Source: Pseudolabrys sp963742345 (GTDB taxonomy: Bacteria; Pseudomonadota; Alphaproteobacteria; Rhizobiales; Xanthobacteraceae). From it: 64,000 bases of DNA. The notes beneath the pieces were generated by a model, which did not search any database, was not told the DNA's origin, and saw only the letters and a program-made list of their open reading frames with translations. Positions within the stretch are counted from its first letter, which is position 1; every line of letters begins with the position of its first letter. A program made the translations under genes and the position numbers. The DNA lies in contig CAVULO010000006.1 in NCBI GenBank assembly GCA_963742345.1, positions 120,765 through 184,764 of the forward strand, written 5' to 3'. Below are positions 26,796-35,044 of the stretch, in pieces.

Positions 26796-27365
26796 CTATT
26801 CTTTGCCGCCGATCTTATCCAGGCGCTTCTGCATTTCGTCGAGCTGACGCTTGAGCTCGTCCATTTCGCTGCCCGAGCCCTGCGGCTTCTCTGCCGATTT
26901 TGACTGGCCTCGCGCAAACGGCGCGAACATGGCGAATGTTTTCTCGAACATTTCCATATTCCGTCGCACCTGATCCTCGAGCGGGCCGAAAGCACCAACC
27001 CCGAAGGCCTGAGTTATCTGTTCGCGAAACTTACCTTGCTCTTTCGAAAGCGATTCTATCGAGGCTTCCAGGAAACGGGGAACCAGCATCTGCATGCTGT
27101 CGCCGTAAAAACGGATCAACTGCCGTAAAAAGGTAATCGGCAGCAGGCTTTGGCCTTCCTTGTTCTCTTGTTCGAAAATTATTTGTGCGAGCACCGACCG
27201 CGTGATGTCCTCGCCGGTCTTGGCATCGTAGACGACGAAATCCTCACCATTTTTGACCATAACAGCGAGGTCTTCGAGCGTTACGTAGGTGCTAGTGCCG
27301 GTATTGTAGAGCCGCCGGTTGGCGTATTTTTTGATTGTAACCGGCTCTTTTTTTTCCTCTGCCAT
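26796..27365 (-). CDS. phaR: Polyhydroxyalkanoate synthesis repressor PhaR
   Basis: 189 aa from the ATG at 27365 (MAEEKKEPVTIKKYANRRLYNT). The N-terminal PHB/PHA accumulation regulator DNA-binding domain is unmistakable (KYANRRLYNTGTSTYVTLEDLAVMV), followed by the PHB-binding domain (ITRSVLAQIIFEQENKEGQSLLPITFLRQLIRFYGDSMQ). The tail is an amphipathic helix (MDELKRQLDEMQKRLDKIG). PhaR represses phasin and pha genes until it is titrated onto PHB granules. It is divergent from phaA across 246 bp. Confidence 0.95.
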   Translation of the reverse strand: MAEEKKEPVTIKKYANRRLYNTGTSTYVTLEDLAVMVKNGEDFVVYDAKTGEDITRSVLAQIIFEQENKEGQSLLPITFLRQLIRFYGDSMQMLVPRFLEASIESLSKEQGKFREQITQAFGVGAFGPLEDQVRRNMEMFEKTFAMFAPFARGQSKSAEKPQGSGSEMDELKRQLDEMQKRLDKIGGKE

Positions 27366-27611
27366 GTGGACCACGTTTCCCCTGCCAAGGCTTTGAGCAT
27401 AGCCAATTTCCGCTTCCGTGGGCCACCGTTTTGTGGCGGCGCGGCAAACGGGCAGGGTGCGTGGCCTCCCTTGCGGAAACGTCAAAAAAGCGCCAATTCT
27501 CGCTGGTATCTGTAAGGCTGCCATTATTGACAGGCCAACGTGACCTGCCGAGGATGCGGCAGTGCCAAAACGGCCGCCTTGCCCTGCACTCGACGTAAAC
27601 AGGAGTTTCGG

Positions 27612-28787
27612 ATGAAGGACGACATCGTCATCGTGAGCGCCACCCGCACGCCCGTGGGCGCTTTCAACGGGGCATTCGCGAACTTGCCGGCTCACGAACT
27701 GGGAAAGGCAGCGATCAAGGCCGCGCTCGATCGGGCCGGCGTCGAAGGCGGCAGAGTGAGCGAAGTGATCTTGGGGCAGATACTTACCGCCGGCCAAGGT
27801 CAGAACCCGGCGCGGCAGGCTTCGATTGCGGCCGCTATTCCGGTCGAGACGCCTGCATGGGGAGTCAATCAGCTATGCGGCTCGGGCTTGCGCGCGGTCG
27901 CGCTCGGCTATCAGGCGATCCTCAACGGCGACAGCGAGATCGTGGTCGCTGGTGGCCAGGAGTCGATGAGCATGGCGCCCCACTGCCAGCATCTGCGCTC
28001 GGGCGTGAAGATGGGCTCATTCGAAATGATCGATACCATGATCAAGGATGGGTTGTGGGACGCCTTCAACGGCTATCACATGGGCGCCACTGCCGAGAAT
28101 GTTGCCAAGCAATGGCAGATAACCCGTCAGCAACAGGACGAGTTCGCGGTCGGCTCGCAAAACAAAGCCGAAGCCGCACAGAAAGCCGGCAGGTTCAAGG
28201 ATGAAATCACGCCTATCACCATCAAGTCGCGCAAGGGCGATGTGGTGGTGGATACCGACGAATATCCGAAAGCCGGCGTCACCATAAAGTCGATCGCCAA
28301 GCTGCGTCCGGCTTTCGACAAGGAAGGCACCGTTACGGCCGCCAATGCCTCCGGAATCAACGATGGCGCCGCCGCGCTGGTGCTGATGAAAGCGAGCGAG
28401 GCCGCCAAGCTCGGCAAGACCCCACTTGCACGGATCGTGTCGTGGGCACAGGCCGGTGTTGATCCGGCAATCATGGGCACCGGGCCGATCCCGGCCTCGC
28501 GCGCCGCACTCAAGAAAGCCGGCTGGAAGAAAGAGGACCTTGATCTGGTGGAGGCCAACGAGGCTTTTGCCGCGCAGGCTTGCGCAGTCAACAAGGATCT
28601 CGGGTGGGATACGGCAAAGGTCAACGTCAATGGCGGGGCCATTGCCATCGGCCATCCGATTGGCGCTTCGGGTGCGCGTGTTCTGGTGACCCTGCTTTAT
28701 GAAATGCAGAGACGCAATGCAAAGAAAGGCCTTGCCACTCTATGCATCGGCGGGGGAATGGGCATCGCAATGTGCGTCGAACGATAG
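27612..28787 (+). CDS. phaA: Acetyl-CoA acetyltransferase (beta-ketothiolase)
   Basis: 391 aa from the ATG at 27612, preceded by ACAGGAG. It is the biosynthetic thiolase type: nucleophile Cys89 (NQLCGSGLRAV), His348 (GHPIG) and Cys378 (LCIGGGMG), the standard PhaA numbering. It condenses two acetyl-CoA to acetoacetyl-CoA, the first step of PHB synthesis. phaB follows 82 bp later, with a palindromic repeat in the gap. An upstream frame opening at 27540 lacks homology and is not used. Confidence 0.96.
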   Translation: MKDDIVIVSATRTPVGAFNGAFANLPAHELGKAAIKAALDRAGVEGGRVSEVILGQILTAGQGQNPARQASIAAAIPVETPAWGVNQLCGSGLRAVALGYQAILNGDSEIVVAGGQESMSMAPHCQHLRSGVKMGSFEMIDTMIKDGLWDAFNGYHMGATAENVAKQWQITRQQQDEFAVGSQNKAEAAQKAGRFKDEITPITIKSRKGDVVVDTDEYPKAGVTIKSIAKLRPAFDKEGTVTAANASGINDGAAALVLMKASEAAKLGKTPLARIVSWAQAGVDPAIMGTGPIPASRAALKKAGWKKEDLDLVEANEAFAAQACAVNKDLGWDTAKVNVNGGAIAIGHPIGASGARVLVTLLYEMQRRNAKKGLATLCIGGGMGIAMCVER

Positions 28788-28805
28788 GCCCGTCCGGATT
28801 GATTT

Positions 28806-28840
28806 AAGTCATGGCCGGGCTTGTCCCGGCCATGATGTTT
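28806..28840. repeat. Dispersed palindromic element between phaA and phaB
   Basis: A perfect 10-bp stem: CATGGCCGGG (28810-28819), loop CTTGT, CCCGGCCATG (28825-28834). The same element occurs inverted at 48501-48523 with one swapped base pair in the stem. It could act as a weak terminator or a 3'-end stabiliser for phaA mRNA, but it recurs elsewhere, so it is scored as a repeat. Confidence 0.75.
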
Positions 28841-28869
28841 TAAGAAGATAGTTGGGAGGGGACGAAATC

Positions 28870-29595
28870 ATGGCGCGCGTTGCATTGGTAACGGGTGGAA
28901 CCCGTGGGATCGGGGCGGCAATCGCCAAGGCCTTGAAGGCCGGCGGTTACAAGGTTGCGGCCAATTACGGCGGCAATGACGACGCCGCGCAGAAGTTCAA
29001 GGCAGAATCCGGAATTCCGGCATTCAAATGGGACGTGTCATCCTACGAGGCCTGCGCCGAGGGCATCAAAAAAGTCGAAGCCGAGGTTGGGCCGGTTGAG
29101 GTGTTGGTCAATAATGCCGGCATTACGCGCGATTCCATGTTCCATCGCATGAAGCCGGAGCAATGGACGGCCGTCATCAACACCAACCTTGGCTCGCTGT
29201 TCAACATGTGTCGACCAGTCATCGAAGGTATGCGGGAACGCAAGTTCGGCCGCATTATCAACATCTCCTCGATCAACGGGCAGAAGGGCCAAGCGGGTCA
29301 GGCCAATTATTCTGCCGCCAAGGCCGGCGAGCTCGGCTTTACGAAGGCACTCGCGCAAGAAGGCGCACGCTCGGGCATCACGGTGAATGCGATTTGCCCG
29401 GGCTATATCAACACTGAGATGGTGCAGGCGGTGCCGAAGGACGTGCTGGAAAAATCTATCCTGCCGCTGATCCCGATCGGCCGCCTCGGCGAGCCGGAGG
29501 AAATCGCGCGCTGCGTCGTATTCCTCGCCTCAGATGAAGCCGGACTGATCACCGGAGCGACCCTTTCCGCCAATGGCGGGCAGTATTTTATCTAG
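28870..29595 (+). CDS. phaB: Acetoacetyl-CoA reductase
   Basis: 241-aa SDR from the ATG at 28870, with GGGAGGGG upstream. MARVALVTGGTRGIG holds the nucleotide-binding glycines; LVNNAGITRDSMFHRM and NISSINGQKGQAGQANYSAAKAG hold the Ser-Tyr-Lys site. The Gly-Gln-Ala-Gly-Gln-Ala-Asn stretch and TEMVQAVPKDVLE are typical of PhaB rather than FabG. It reduces acetoacetyl-CoA to (R)-3-hydroxybutyryl-CoA with NADPH for PHB synthase. No phaC is in this window. Confidence 0.95.
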   Translation: MARVALVTGGTRGIGAAIAKALKAGGYKVAANYGGNDDAAQKFKAESGIPAFKWDVSSYEACAEGIKKVEAEVGPVEVLVNNAGITRDSMFHRMKPEQWTAVINTNLGSLFNMCRPVIEGMRERKFGRIINISSINGQKGQAGQANYSAAKAGELGFTKALAQEGARSGITVNAICPGYINTEMVQAVPKDVLEKSILPLIPIGRLGEPEEIARCVVFLASDEAGLITGATLSANGGQYFI

Positions 29596-29610
29596 GCGCA
29601 ATTGAAATCC

Positions 29611-29952
29611 ATGAAGGCATTTCTGATCGGAACAGCAATCGTGGGTCTGTTGGTGCCGGTGATCGTCCGATCGGTATCTGCACAGGACGCGGATTCGCGA
29701 TGCAAAGACGCCTACGACAAGGTTGCCTGCGGATGTGCCTTGCAGAACGGCGGACGGATCATTCCACCTCCTGTCGGCGTCAAGCGTGAAGGCCTGAAAT
29801 TACGCCCGCGGGAAGGGCAGGAATCGACAAGGACACTTGACGGCGGTCGCGTCGCTTTTCCTAAGTACTACAGGAGAGATGGGTTTAAGGTCCATAAGAG
29901 CCGCGCTCTTGAAGGCTACCTGACATGCATGCATCGCAATGGCCGTAAGTAG
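29611..29952 (+). CDS. Small secreted hypothetical protein with four cysteines
   Basis: 113 aa from the ATG at 29611 (a TTG at 29602 would add three residues). A Sec signal peptide runs to about residue 24 (FLIGTAIVGLLVPVIVRSVSA, cleavage near AQD). The mature part is about 89 aa, very basic, with cysteines in SRCKDAY, VACGCALQNGG and YLTCMHRNG, suggesting two periplasmic disulfides. I do not recognise the family. It lies 15 bp after phaB and may share its transcript, but nothing ties it to PHB metabolism. Confidence 0.65.
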   Translation: MKAFLIGTAIVGLLVPVIVRSVSAQDADSRCKDAYDKVACGCALQNGGRIIPPPVGVKREGLKLRPREGQESTRTLDGGRVAFPKYYRRDGFKVHKSRALEGYLTCMHRNGRK

Positions 29953-29965
29953 CGCAGTTTTCCGT

Positions 29966-30778
29966 TCAGCGACGTCGTTTCGTCTTTTGTTTGGTTGCAG
30001 GTTTTTTCGGCGGCGAAGTTTTTGATTTCCGCGGATGCCAATTGTTTTCGGCTTTGTCGAGCCGCACATTCCAATATTCCCAGGCGCGCGCGACCGGACC
30101 CGGACGCAGATTGTATTCACCGGCTAGCCGCGTCTCGGCCGGGTTCAACGGTGACACATAGCCGAGCGCGTGCGCCTGAATTTGCAGCGCCGCATTGCGC
30201 GCCGTGTAAATGGTGCGAAACGTGAGTTCTTCCAGGGTGGCACCTGCAACGGTTGCGCCGTGACGACGCATCAGCACGATCCAGTGCGCCCCGAGTGCAC
30301 GCGCGAGCGAAGCGCCTTCCTCCGGCTTGGCCACAATCAGAGTGGTGTCGCCGAACTCGTCGCGAGCATCCCAGAACGGCACTTTCTCGCCCAGGGTAGC
30401 GCCCAGATGAAAGACCGGCTTTAGCTCCATGCCGGAAATGCAAAATGGCAGAATCGACGACGCATGATGGTGACACACCGCGTTCACGTCCGGCCGCGCC
30501 TGGTAGATACCGCCGTGGATCACCCGCTCGCCATAGAGTCGCACATCGGTCGGGTTCACCGGCTGCGAGTCGAGCGTAAATTCGAGGATGTCTTCCGGCT
30601 GCACCAACTCTGGCGCGCGTGACCGCGACATCAGATAACGTTGAGGGTCATCCGGATGGCGCATGGTCACATGGCCGAAAGCGTCGAGAACGCCTTCGTT
30701 CGCAATCATGCGGTTCGCGCGCGCGAGTAGTTCACGGGCTCCGTCCAGTTTGCCGGCCACGATAGTTCCCCTTTTCAA
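29966..30778 (-). CDS. Class II aldolase/adducin family protein
   Basis: 270 aa. The adducin/aldolase II fold has zinc-ligand histidines in VCHHHASS and a further His in MRRHGATVAG; the FGHVTMRHPDDPQRYLMSRS segment is the family phosphate/substrate loop. It is similar to proteins annotated as decarboxylases or aldolases of hydroxy acids, so the reaction is uncertain. The last 30 residues are Lys/Arg/Pro-rich (PPKKPATKQKTKRRR) and not part of the fold. It converges on the small secreted gene. Confidence 0.88.
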   Translation of the reverse strand: MKRGTIVAGKLDGARELLARANRMIANEGVLDAFGHVTMRHPDDPQRYLMSRSRAPELVQPEDILEFTLDSQPVNPTDVRLYGERVIHGGIYQARPDVNAVCHHHASSILPFCISGMELKPVFHLGATLGEKVPFWDARDEFGDTTLIVAKPEEGASLARALGAHWIVLMRRHGATVAGATLEELTFRTIYTARNAALQIQAHALGYVSPLNPAETRLAGEYNLRPGPVARAWEYWNVRLDKAENNWHPRKSKTSPPKKPATKQKTKRRR

Positions 30779-30790
30779 ATTTTCATTGTT

Positions 30791-31237
30791 TTATCGCGAT
30801 TGATCGCGCGGCGACCAGCCCTTGGGCGCCAGGTCGAATCCCTCGAAGGAAAAGCCGGGTGCGACCGTGCAGCCAGTGAGAGTCCAAGATCCCAGACTTT
30901 CCGCCGCCTGCCAGGCGCGCGCCGGTACCGTCACTTGCGGGACTTCGCCGGCATGAATGTCAGCGCCGAGCCTGAAAATTTCTTCTTTCGCGCCATCCAC
31001 CAATTCGAGTTTGAGTGGTGCGCACGCGTAGTAGTGCCAGATTTCGACTGCGTCGATGCGATGCCAGTGCGAACGCTTGCCGCGCGCCAGTAAGAACAGA
31101 ATGGCGGTGGAGGCGGGCCGACCTTCGATCTGCCGGGGATCGCGAAAAGTTTCGCGGTAATGGCCGCCCTCCGGATGCGGCTTGAGTTCGAGCGCGCGGA
31201 TTATCTCGGAGGCGGTAGGCGCTGGGCGCAACGACAT
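30791..31237 (-). CDS. DUF985 cupin-family protein
   Basis: 148-aa single-domain cupin. The family signature is LKPHPEGGHYRETFRD at the N-terminus, GKRSHWHRIDAVEIWHYYAC for the metal-binding cupin strand, and GCTVAPGFSFEGFDLAPKGW at the end. The biochemical role of this family is not established. It starts at the ATG ending at 31237 and lies 12 bp upstream of the aldolase start, so they are probably co-transcribed. Confidence 0.92.
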   Translation of the reverse strand: MSLRPAPTASEIIRALELKPHPEGGHYRETFRDPRQIEGRPASTAILFLLARGKRSHWHRIDAVEIWHYYACAPLKLELVDGAKEEIFRLGADIHAGEVPQVTVPARAWQAAESLGSWTLTGCTVAPGFSFEGFDLAPKGWSPRDQSR

Positions 31238-31368
31238 AAAATATGTGTTCTCATGTTTAGAAAGTGAATTTTGTCGTTTTTGACCGCATTATTGTCGCTT
31301 TAGGCAGAGTTTCGACTGCGTCACGCGACTAGAAAGCGGCCATCAGGATTGGTCTTTGGAGATTGCCT

Positions 31369-31995
31369 ATGTCGCTCGCTCGAGTGTTCTTTTGCGCCAT
31401 GTTAGCGCTGTGGTCACTGACTGTTACCACACATGCCCAAACGCAAGCGCAGCCTGAATGGCTCAACTCTTTGCGCGCCGGTGGTTATGTGATCGTCATT
31501 CGACACGGCGCAACCTACATGGATCAGGCCGACACCGATCCGCTCAACCTGAGCAATGTCGCCAAACAGCGCCAGTTAAACGACGCCGGCCGCGCCAAGG
31601 CCAAGGAAATGGGCGAGGCCTTTCGCAGGCTGCAAATCCCGGTGGGGCCGGTTGTCACCAGCATGTTCTTCCGCGCGATCGAGACCGGAAAACTCGCCTT
31701 CGGCGACGCGGTACCGACCGTCGATGTAGCCGAGGGTGGGCTGGTGGTCACGCCGATCGAAAACAACCGGCGCACCGCCGCGATGCGCAAGCTTGCCGGG
31801 ACAGCGCCGCCCGCCGGTACCAATGTCGTGGTGGTGAGTCATAAGCCCAACATCCTTGACGCGTTCGGTAAGGATTGGTTCGACATCCGCGAAGGCGAGG
31901 CGTCGGTATTCAAGCCGGACGCCAGCGGCGGATACAAGTTCATCGTACGGGTACAGGCCGACGAGTGGAAAAAACTCGCTGAAAGCACGCACTGA
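31369..31995 (+). CDS. Secreted histidine phosphatase family protein
   Basis: 208 aa from the ATG at 31369, chosen because GGAGA lies 7 bases upstream; a TTG at 31363 is possible. A signal peptide (FFCAMLALWSLTVTTHA) precedes the phosphoglycerate-mutase fold with the catalytic RHG at residues 45-47 (VIRHGATY). The second His is in VVVSHKPNILDAFG, and SMFFRAIETGKLAFG supplies the second Arg. It would hydrolyse phosphate monoesters in the periplasm; the substrate is unknown. Confidence 0.9.
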   Translation: MSLARVFFCAMLALWSLTVTTHAQTQAQPEWLNSLRAGGYVIVIRHGATYMDQADTDPLNLSNVAKQRQLNDAGRAKAKEMGEAFRRLQIPVGPVVTSMFFRAIETGKLAFGDAVPTVDVAEGGLVVTPIENNRRTAAMRKLAGTAPPAGTNVVVVSHKPNILDAFGKDWFDIREGEASVFKPDASGGYKFIVRVQADEWKKLAESTH

Positions 31996-32005
31996 CGGCC
32001 TCGGC

Positions 32006-32773
32006 TTAAAATCTGTTTTTGCGCGAACGGATTTCGGCAAAAACTTCTGCCGCGGGCTTGCCCGCCATGCCGATGCCCGCCGCCACCTCGGCCACGTCAG
32101 CGCGCAGGAACGGGTTTGCCTTTTTCTCTTCGCCGATGGTGACGGGAATGGTCGCCTCGTTTCGCGATAGCTGCTCCTTCGCCTCGGCTTCCCGGGCGAT
32201 GAGCGCTTTGTTCGCCGGCTCGATGGTACGAGCGAATTTGATGTTCGCTGCGGTGTATTCGTGCCCGCAATAGACCTCGGTGTCGTTCGGCAGGTCGCGC
32301 AGCTTGGTGAGTGAGTGCCACATTTGTTCGGGCGTGCCTTCGATCACGCGACCGCATCCGATTGAAAACAGGGTATCGCCAACGAATGCCAGCTTGTCGG
32401 CGTGAAACCAATAGGCGATGTGGCCAAGCGTGTGACCTGGCGTTTCGATCACATTGGTCGAAAGTGTACCGACCGTGACCTTGTCACCTTCGCGCACCGT
32501 CTCGTCTACCGCGGGAATCTTTGATGCTTCCGCCGCCGGCGCCACCACGCGGCACTTGTGTTTTTCCTTTAGCGCCCTGATGCCATCGGTGTGGTCGGCA
32601 TGGTGATGAGTGACCAGGATGTCCGTTAGTTTCCAGCCAGTCGCTTTCAGCGCTGCCTCGATCGGCGCCGCCTCTGGCGCATCGATTGCGGCTGTAGCCT
32701 TGCTTTCGGGGTCATGTAGCAGCACCCCGTAGTTATCGGATCGGCAGAGAAATAGGCGAGTTTCCGCGGGCAT
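32006..32773 (-). CDS. gloB: Hydroxyacylglutathione hydrolase (glyoxalase II)
   Basis: 255 aa from the ATG at 32773. The binuclear metal motif THHHADHTDG is present, then GHTLGHIAYWF (third His), the bridging Asp in AFVGDTLFSIGCGR, and the glutathione-binding C-terminal segment with YCGHEYTAANIKFA. It releases D-lactate and glutathione from S-lactoylglutathione. It is divergent from a methyltransferase gene. Confidence 0.95.
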   Translation of the reverse strand: MPAETRLFLCRSDNYGVLLHDPESKATAAIDAPEAAPIEAALKATGWKLTDILVTHHHADHTDGIRALKEKHKCRVVAPAAEASKIPAVDETVREGDKVTVGTLSTNVIETPGHTLGHIAYWFHADKLAFVGDTLFSIGCGRVIEGTPEQMWHSLTKLRDLPNDTEVYCGHEYTAANIKFARTIEPANKALIAREAEAKEQLSRNEATIPVTIGEEKKANPFLRADVAEVAAGIGMAGKPAAEVFAEIRSRKNRF

Positions 32774-32896
32774 GGCCTTGGTCCTCTTGGCATTCTGGAA
32801 CAGGTTAACCGTATCATGCGGGTGAATGTTCGTGCACGTCCGCGCAGTCCGCGCTGTTAGCGGTTTGCTATGCCGTTTCATGGTAGTTTCGTCCGC

Positions 32897-33628
32897 ATGT
32901 CGATCGACGTCGTGGACCTGCGCAATTTCTACGGCCAAAGGCTGGGGGTGGTCGCCCGCCGGTTCATCGGCCGCGGCATTCGCACATTGTGGGGCGATAC
33001 CGCCGGGCAGCGTGTGCTCGGCATTGGCTATGCCACGCCCTATCTCGGCCTATTTCGCGAGGAGGCCGAGCGATGCCTTGCGCTTATGCCCGCTGGGCAG
33101 GGCGTTGTGAAATGGCCGACCACGCGCCCGGCGCTATCGGCATTGGTCGACGAAAATGAGTTGCCACTCGGCGATTCCGCGGTCGATCGCGTAATGCTGG
33201 TGCACGCGCTGGAAATGACGAACGATCCAGGTGCGCTGCTGCGCGAGGTGTGGCGCGTGCTGGCGTCCGGCGGACGCTTGCTGGCAGTGGTGCCAAATCG
33301 GCGTGGCCTATGGGCGCGAATGGACACCACACCATTTGGACATGGTCGGCCTTACTCACGCAGCCAAATCAACCAGCTACTGCGCGAAACCTGGTTCACG
33401 CCGACCGGTTGGAGCGAAGCACTCTATGTCCCGCCCATTGCGCGCGGCTGGTTCCTGCGATCGGCGGTGGCATGGGAACGCACCGGAGCGACACTGTCGG
33501 CGCCGTTTGCCGGAGTGCATCTGGTGGAAGCGACCAAGCAGGTCTACCGCGCGATTCCAGCACGGCGCGAGAAACGGCGATTGGTGCCCGCGCTTGAGCC
33601 GGCATTGGCGCCATCACCGGGCGCATGA
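32897..33628 (+). CDS. Class I SAM-dependent methyltransferase
   Basis: 243 aa from the ATG at 32897 (MSIDVVDLRNFYGQRLG); an in-frame ATG at 32870 would add nine residues. The SAM-binding first strand is VLGIGYATPYLG, an atypical G-x-G-x-A version; DRVMLVHALEMTNDPGALLREVWRVLASGGRLLAVVPNRRG is the typical methyltransferase-11 motif III region. The substrate is unknown. The gene is divergent from gloB, a pairing often seen in this group, and converges on DUF4167. Confidence 0.88.
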   Translation: MSIDVVDLRNFYGQRLGVVARRFIGRGIRTLWGDTAGQRVLGIGYATPYLGLFREEAERCLALMPAGQGVVKWPTTRPALSALVDENELPLGDSAVDRVMLVHALEMTNDPGALLREVWRVLASGGRLLAVVPNRRGLWARMDTTPFGHGRPYSRSQINQLLRETWFTPTGWSEALYVPPIARGWFLRSAVAWERTGATLSAPFAGVHLVEATKQVYRAIPARREKRRLVPALEPALAPSPGA

Positions 33629-33726
33629 GGCTTCATGATGTTTTGCGTCCCCCAAATGTGGCGCAACATGAAGCACAGTGAAGCGGTGCCGCTGATCCGG
33701 GTCGTAGCAAATTCTGAACTTGTAAA

Positions 33727-33749
33727 GTCCCGGTGCTGTACCCCGGGAC
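33727..33749. terminator. Hairpin between convergent genes
   Basis: A 7-bp stem, GTCCCGG (33727-33733) pairing with CCGGGAC (33743-33749) around a 9-nt loop, sits between the ends of the methyltransferase and DUF4167 genes. The position suits a shared terminator, but there is no T-tract on either side, so it may be only a structural or REP-like element. Confidence 0.35.
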
Positions 33750-33758
33750 ACGAGCCGC

Positions 33759-34568
33759 CTAGTCCGGCTGTCGGGGCTCGTCGCCGCCGCCTTCATCTTG
33801 TGCCGGTTGGGGCGCCGCGCCTTGCGAAGGACCACCAGCAAAATCGGGGCGGTCAGGGCGGAAGCCACCACCGCCGCGATGACGACGACGTCGATGCCTG
33901 CCGAAGCGATCCTGACTGCGGTCGCCTTGGTCGTGGCCATTCTGGTTCTGGCCGGGATTTTGTTGCGGCTGGCCGCCGCCGCCGGTGATGAACGCAGGTA
34001 GGCCGCCTACTTCCTGTCCACTTTCATTTCCGCCCTGGGTCGGCTGCTGATAGGGCTGCGGTTGATGCTGCGGACGGTTGTGCAACTGCTGATCGCGTGG
34101 CGGGAATGGTTGAGCATCGCGCGGTAGATAAGGTTGCCCTTGCTGCCCTTGCTGTCCTTGCTGCCCTTGCGGCACTTGTGGCTGCGGCGCATAGCTCGGT
34201 TCGTTCTGACCCATGAAGGGCTGGCCCTCGTCATCGTCGCCGTCAAATCCTTCATCGGCGTTCTGCTGGCTGGGCGCGCCCTGCTGCTGCGGTTGTTGGT
34301 TGTAGTACGGGTTCTGCTGACGGAACTGTTCCTGCGCGGCGGCGATCAGGCGAAAATAATGCTCGGCATGCTGATAGTAGTTCTCAGCGGCGACGGGATC
34401 GCCAGAGCTCTGCGCGTCGCGTGCGAGCTGAATGTATTTTTCCGCAATGTGCGAAGCGGTGCCACGGATTTTAACGTCGGGACCATTGGATTCGTAAACG
34501 CGCGTCAATGGATTTTGGCTTTTGCGGTGGTTGCCGCGTCCCCGCATGCGCTTCTGACCATTTCTCAT
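33759..34568 (-). CDS. DUF4167 domain-containing protein
   Basis: 269 aa. The DUF4167 domain occupies about residues 8-78 (NPLTRVYESNGPDVKIRGTASHIAEKYIQLARDAQSSGDPVAAENYYQHAEHYFRLI). The rest is low-complexity and Gln/Pro/Gly-rich, then basic and acidic patches (RHRRRRHRGGG, QDEGGGDEPRQ). Its role is unknown; a basic, disordered tail with RG/RR patches suggests nucleic-acid contacts, which is inference. Position next to prmC-prfA is standard in Hyphomicrobiales. Confidence 0.92.
   Translation of the reverse strand: MRNGQKRMRGRGNHRKSQNPLTRVYESNGPDVKIRGTASHIAEKYIQLARDAQSSGDPVAAENYYQHAEHYFRLIAAAQEQFRQQNPYYNQQPQQQGAPSQQNADEGFDGDDDEGQPFMGQNEPSYAPQPQVPQGQQGQQGQQGQPYLPRDAQPFPPRDQQLHNRPQHQPQPYQQPTQGGNESGQEVGGLPAFITGGGGQPQQNPGQNQNGHDQGDRSQDRFGRHRRRRHRGGGGFRPDRPDFAGGPSQGAAPQPAQDEGGGDEPRQPD
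34134..34170. repeat. Imperfect 9-bp tandem repeat within the DUF4167 gene
   Basis: About four units of TGCTGCCCT with single-base variants, in frame, encoding a run of Gly-Gln-Gln triplets in the disordered tail. Because the unit is a multiple of three, copy number can vary without breaking the frame. Confidence 0.7.
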
Positions 34569-35044
34569 GATGTGCCTGTTTGTCGCCTTTCGTCTGTCTT
34601 AGTGTTCGCCGAACGCTCAACCAAATTGCAAGTCCATACAAATCTCATTGCGCGGCCGGACCTGCACCTGTTGTCCGCGCCAATGATCAAACCTCTGTAT
34701 TCTTTATCGCGATAGCCGCAGCAACCCCATAGCCACGGTCCTGCCGCGGCGTTGCCAACCTCTCGTTACGCGCACCGTCCTAGGTATCGAAAAATGATGC
34801 GCCCAACCGGTGAAGCATCGAAACCCGTATCCTGGCGATTTCGTTTGCCGTCTACTTGAAGCCGGCTCTTCGTCATGCGCCTTGCGCCGCACCTCACAGA
34901 GCCTCTGCTCCGGGGTTCATGGCGATGCAACCGTCACGGGTCGATTCCGTGACTGGAAGCTAGTCGTTTCCGAGCCATAATCCAAGTTCTTTTTTCGGTG
35001 ATAATTGAGCTCTGCGGTTTTCATCTGCTGGGAATGCGACACAC
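34569..35044. other. Gene-free interval between DUF4167 and prmC
   Basis: 476 bp with no convincing ORF. It should hold the DUF4167 promoter and the 3' end of the ptsP-prfA-prmC transcript. A perfect 7-bp hairpin at 34933-34953 (arms GTCACGG/CCGTGAC, 7-nt loop GTCGATT) resembles a tRNA T-arm but has no matching acceptor or anticodon arms. Confidence 0.6.

Noticed and set aside
34933..34953. tRNA T-arm-like hairpin
   Set aside because: The 7-bp stem with a GTCGATT loop has no acceptor, D or anticodon arms in the flanking sequence.
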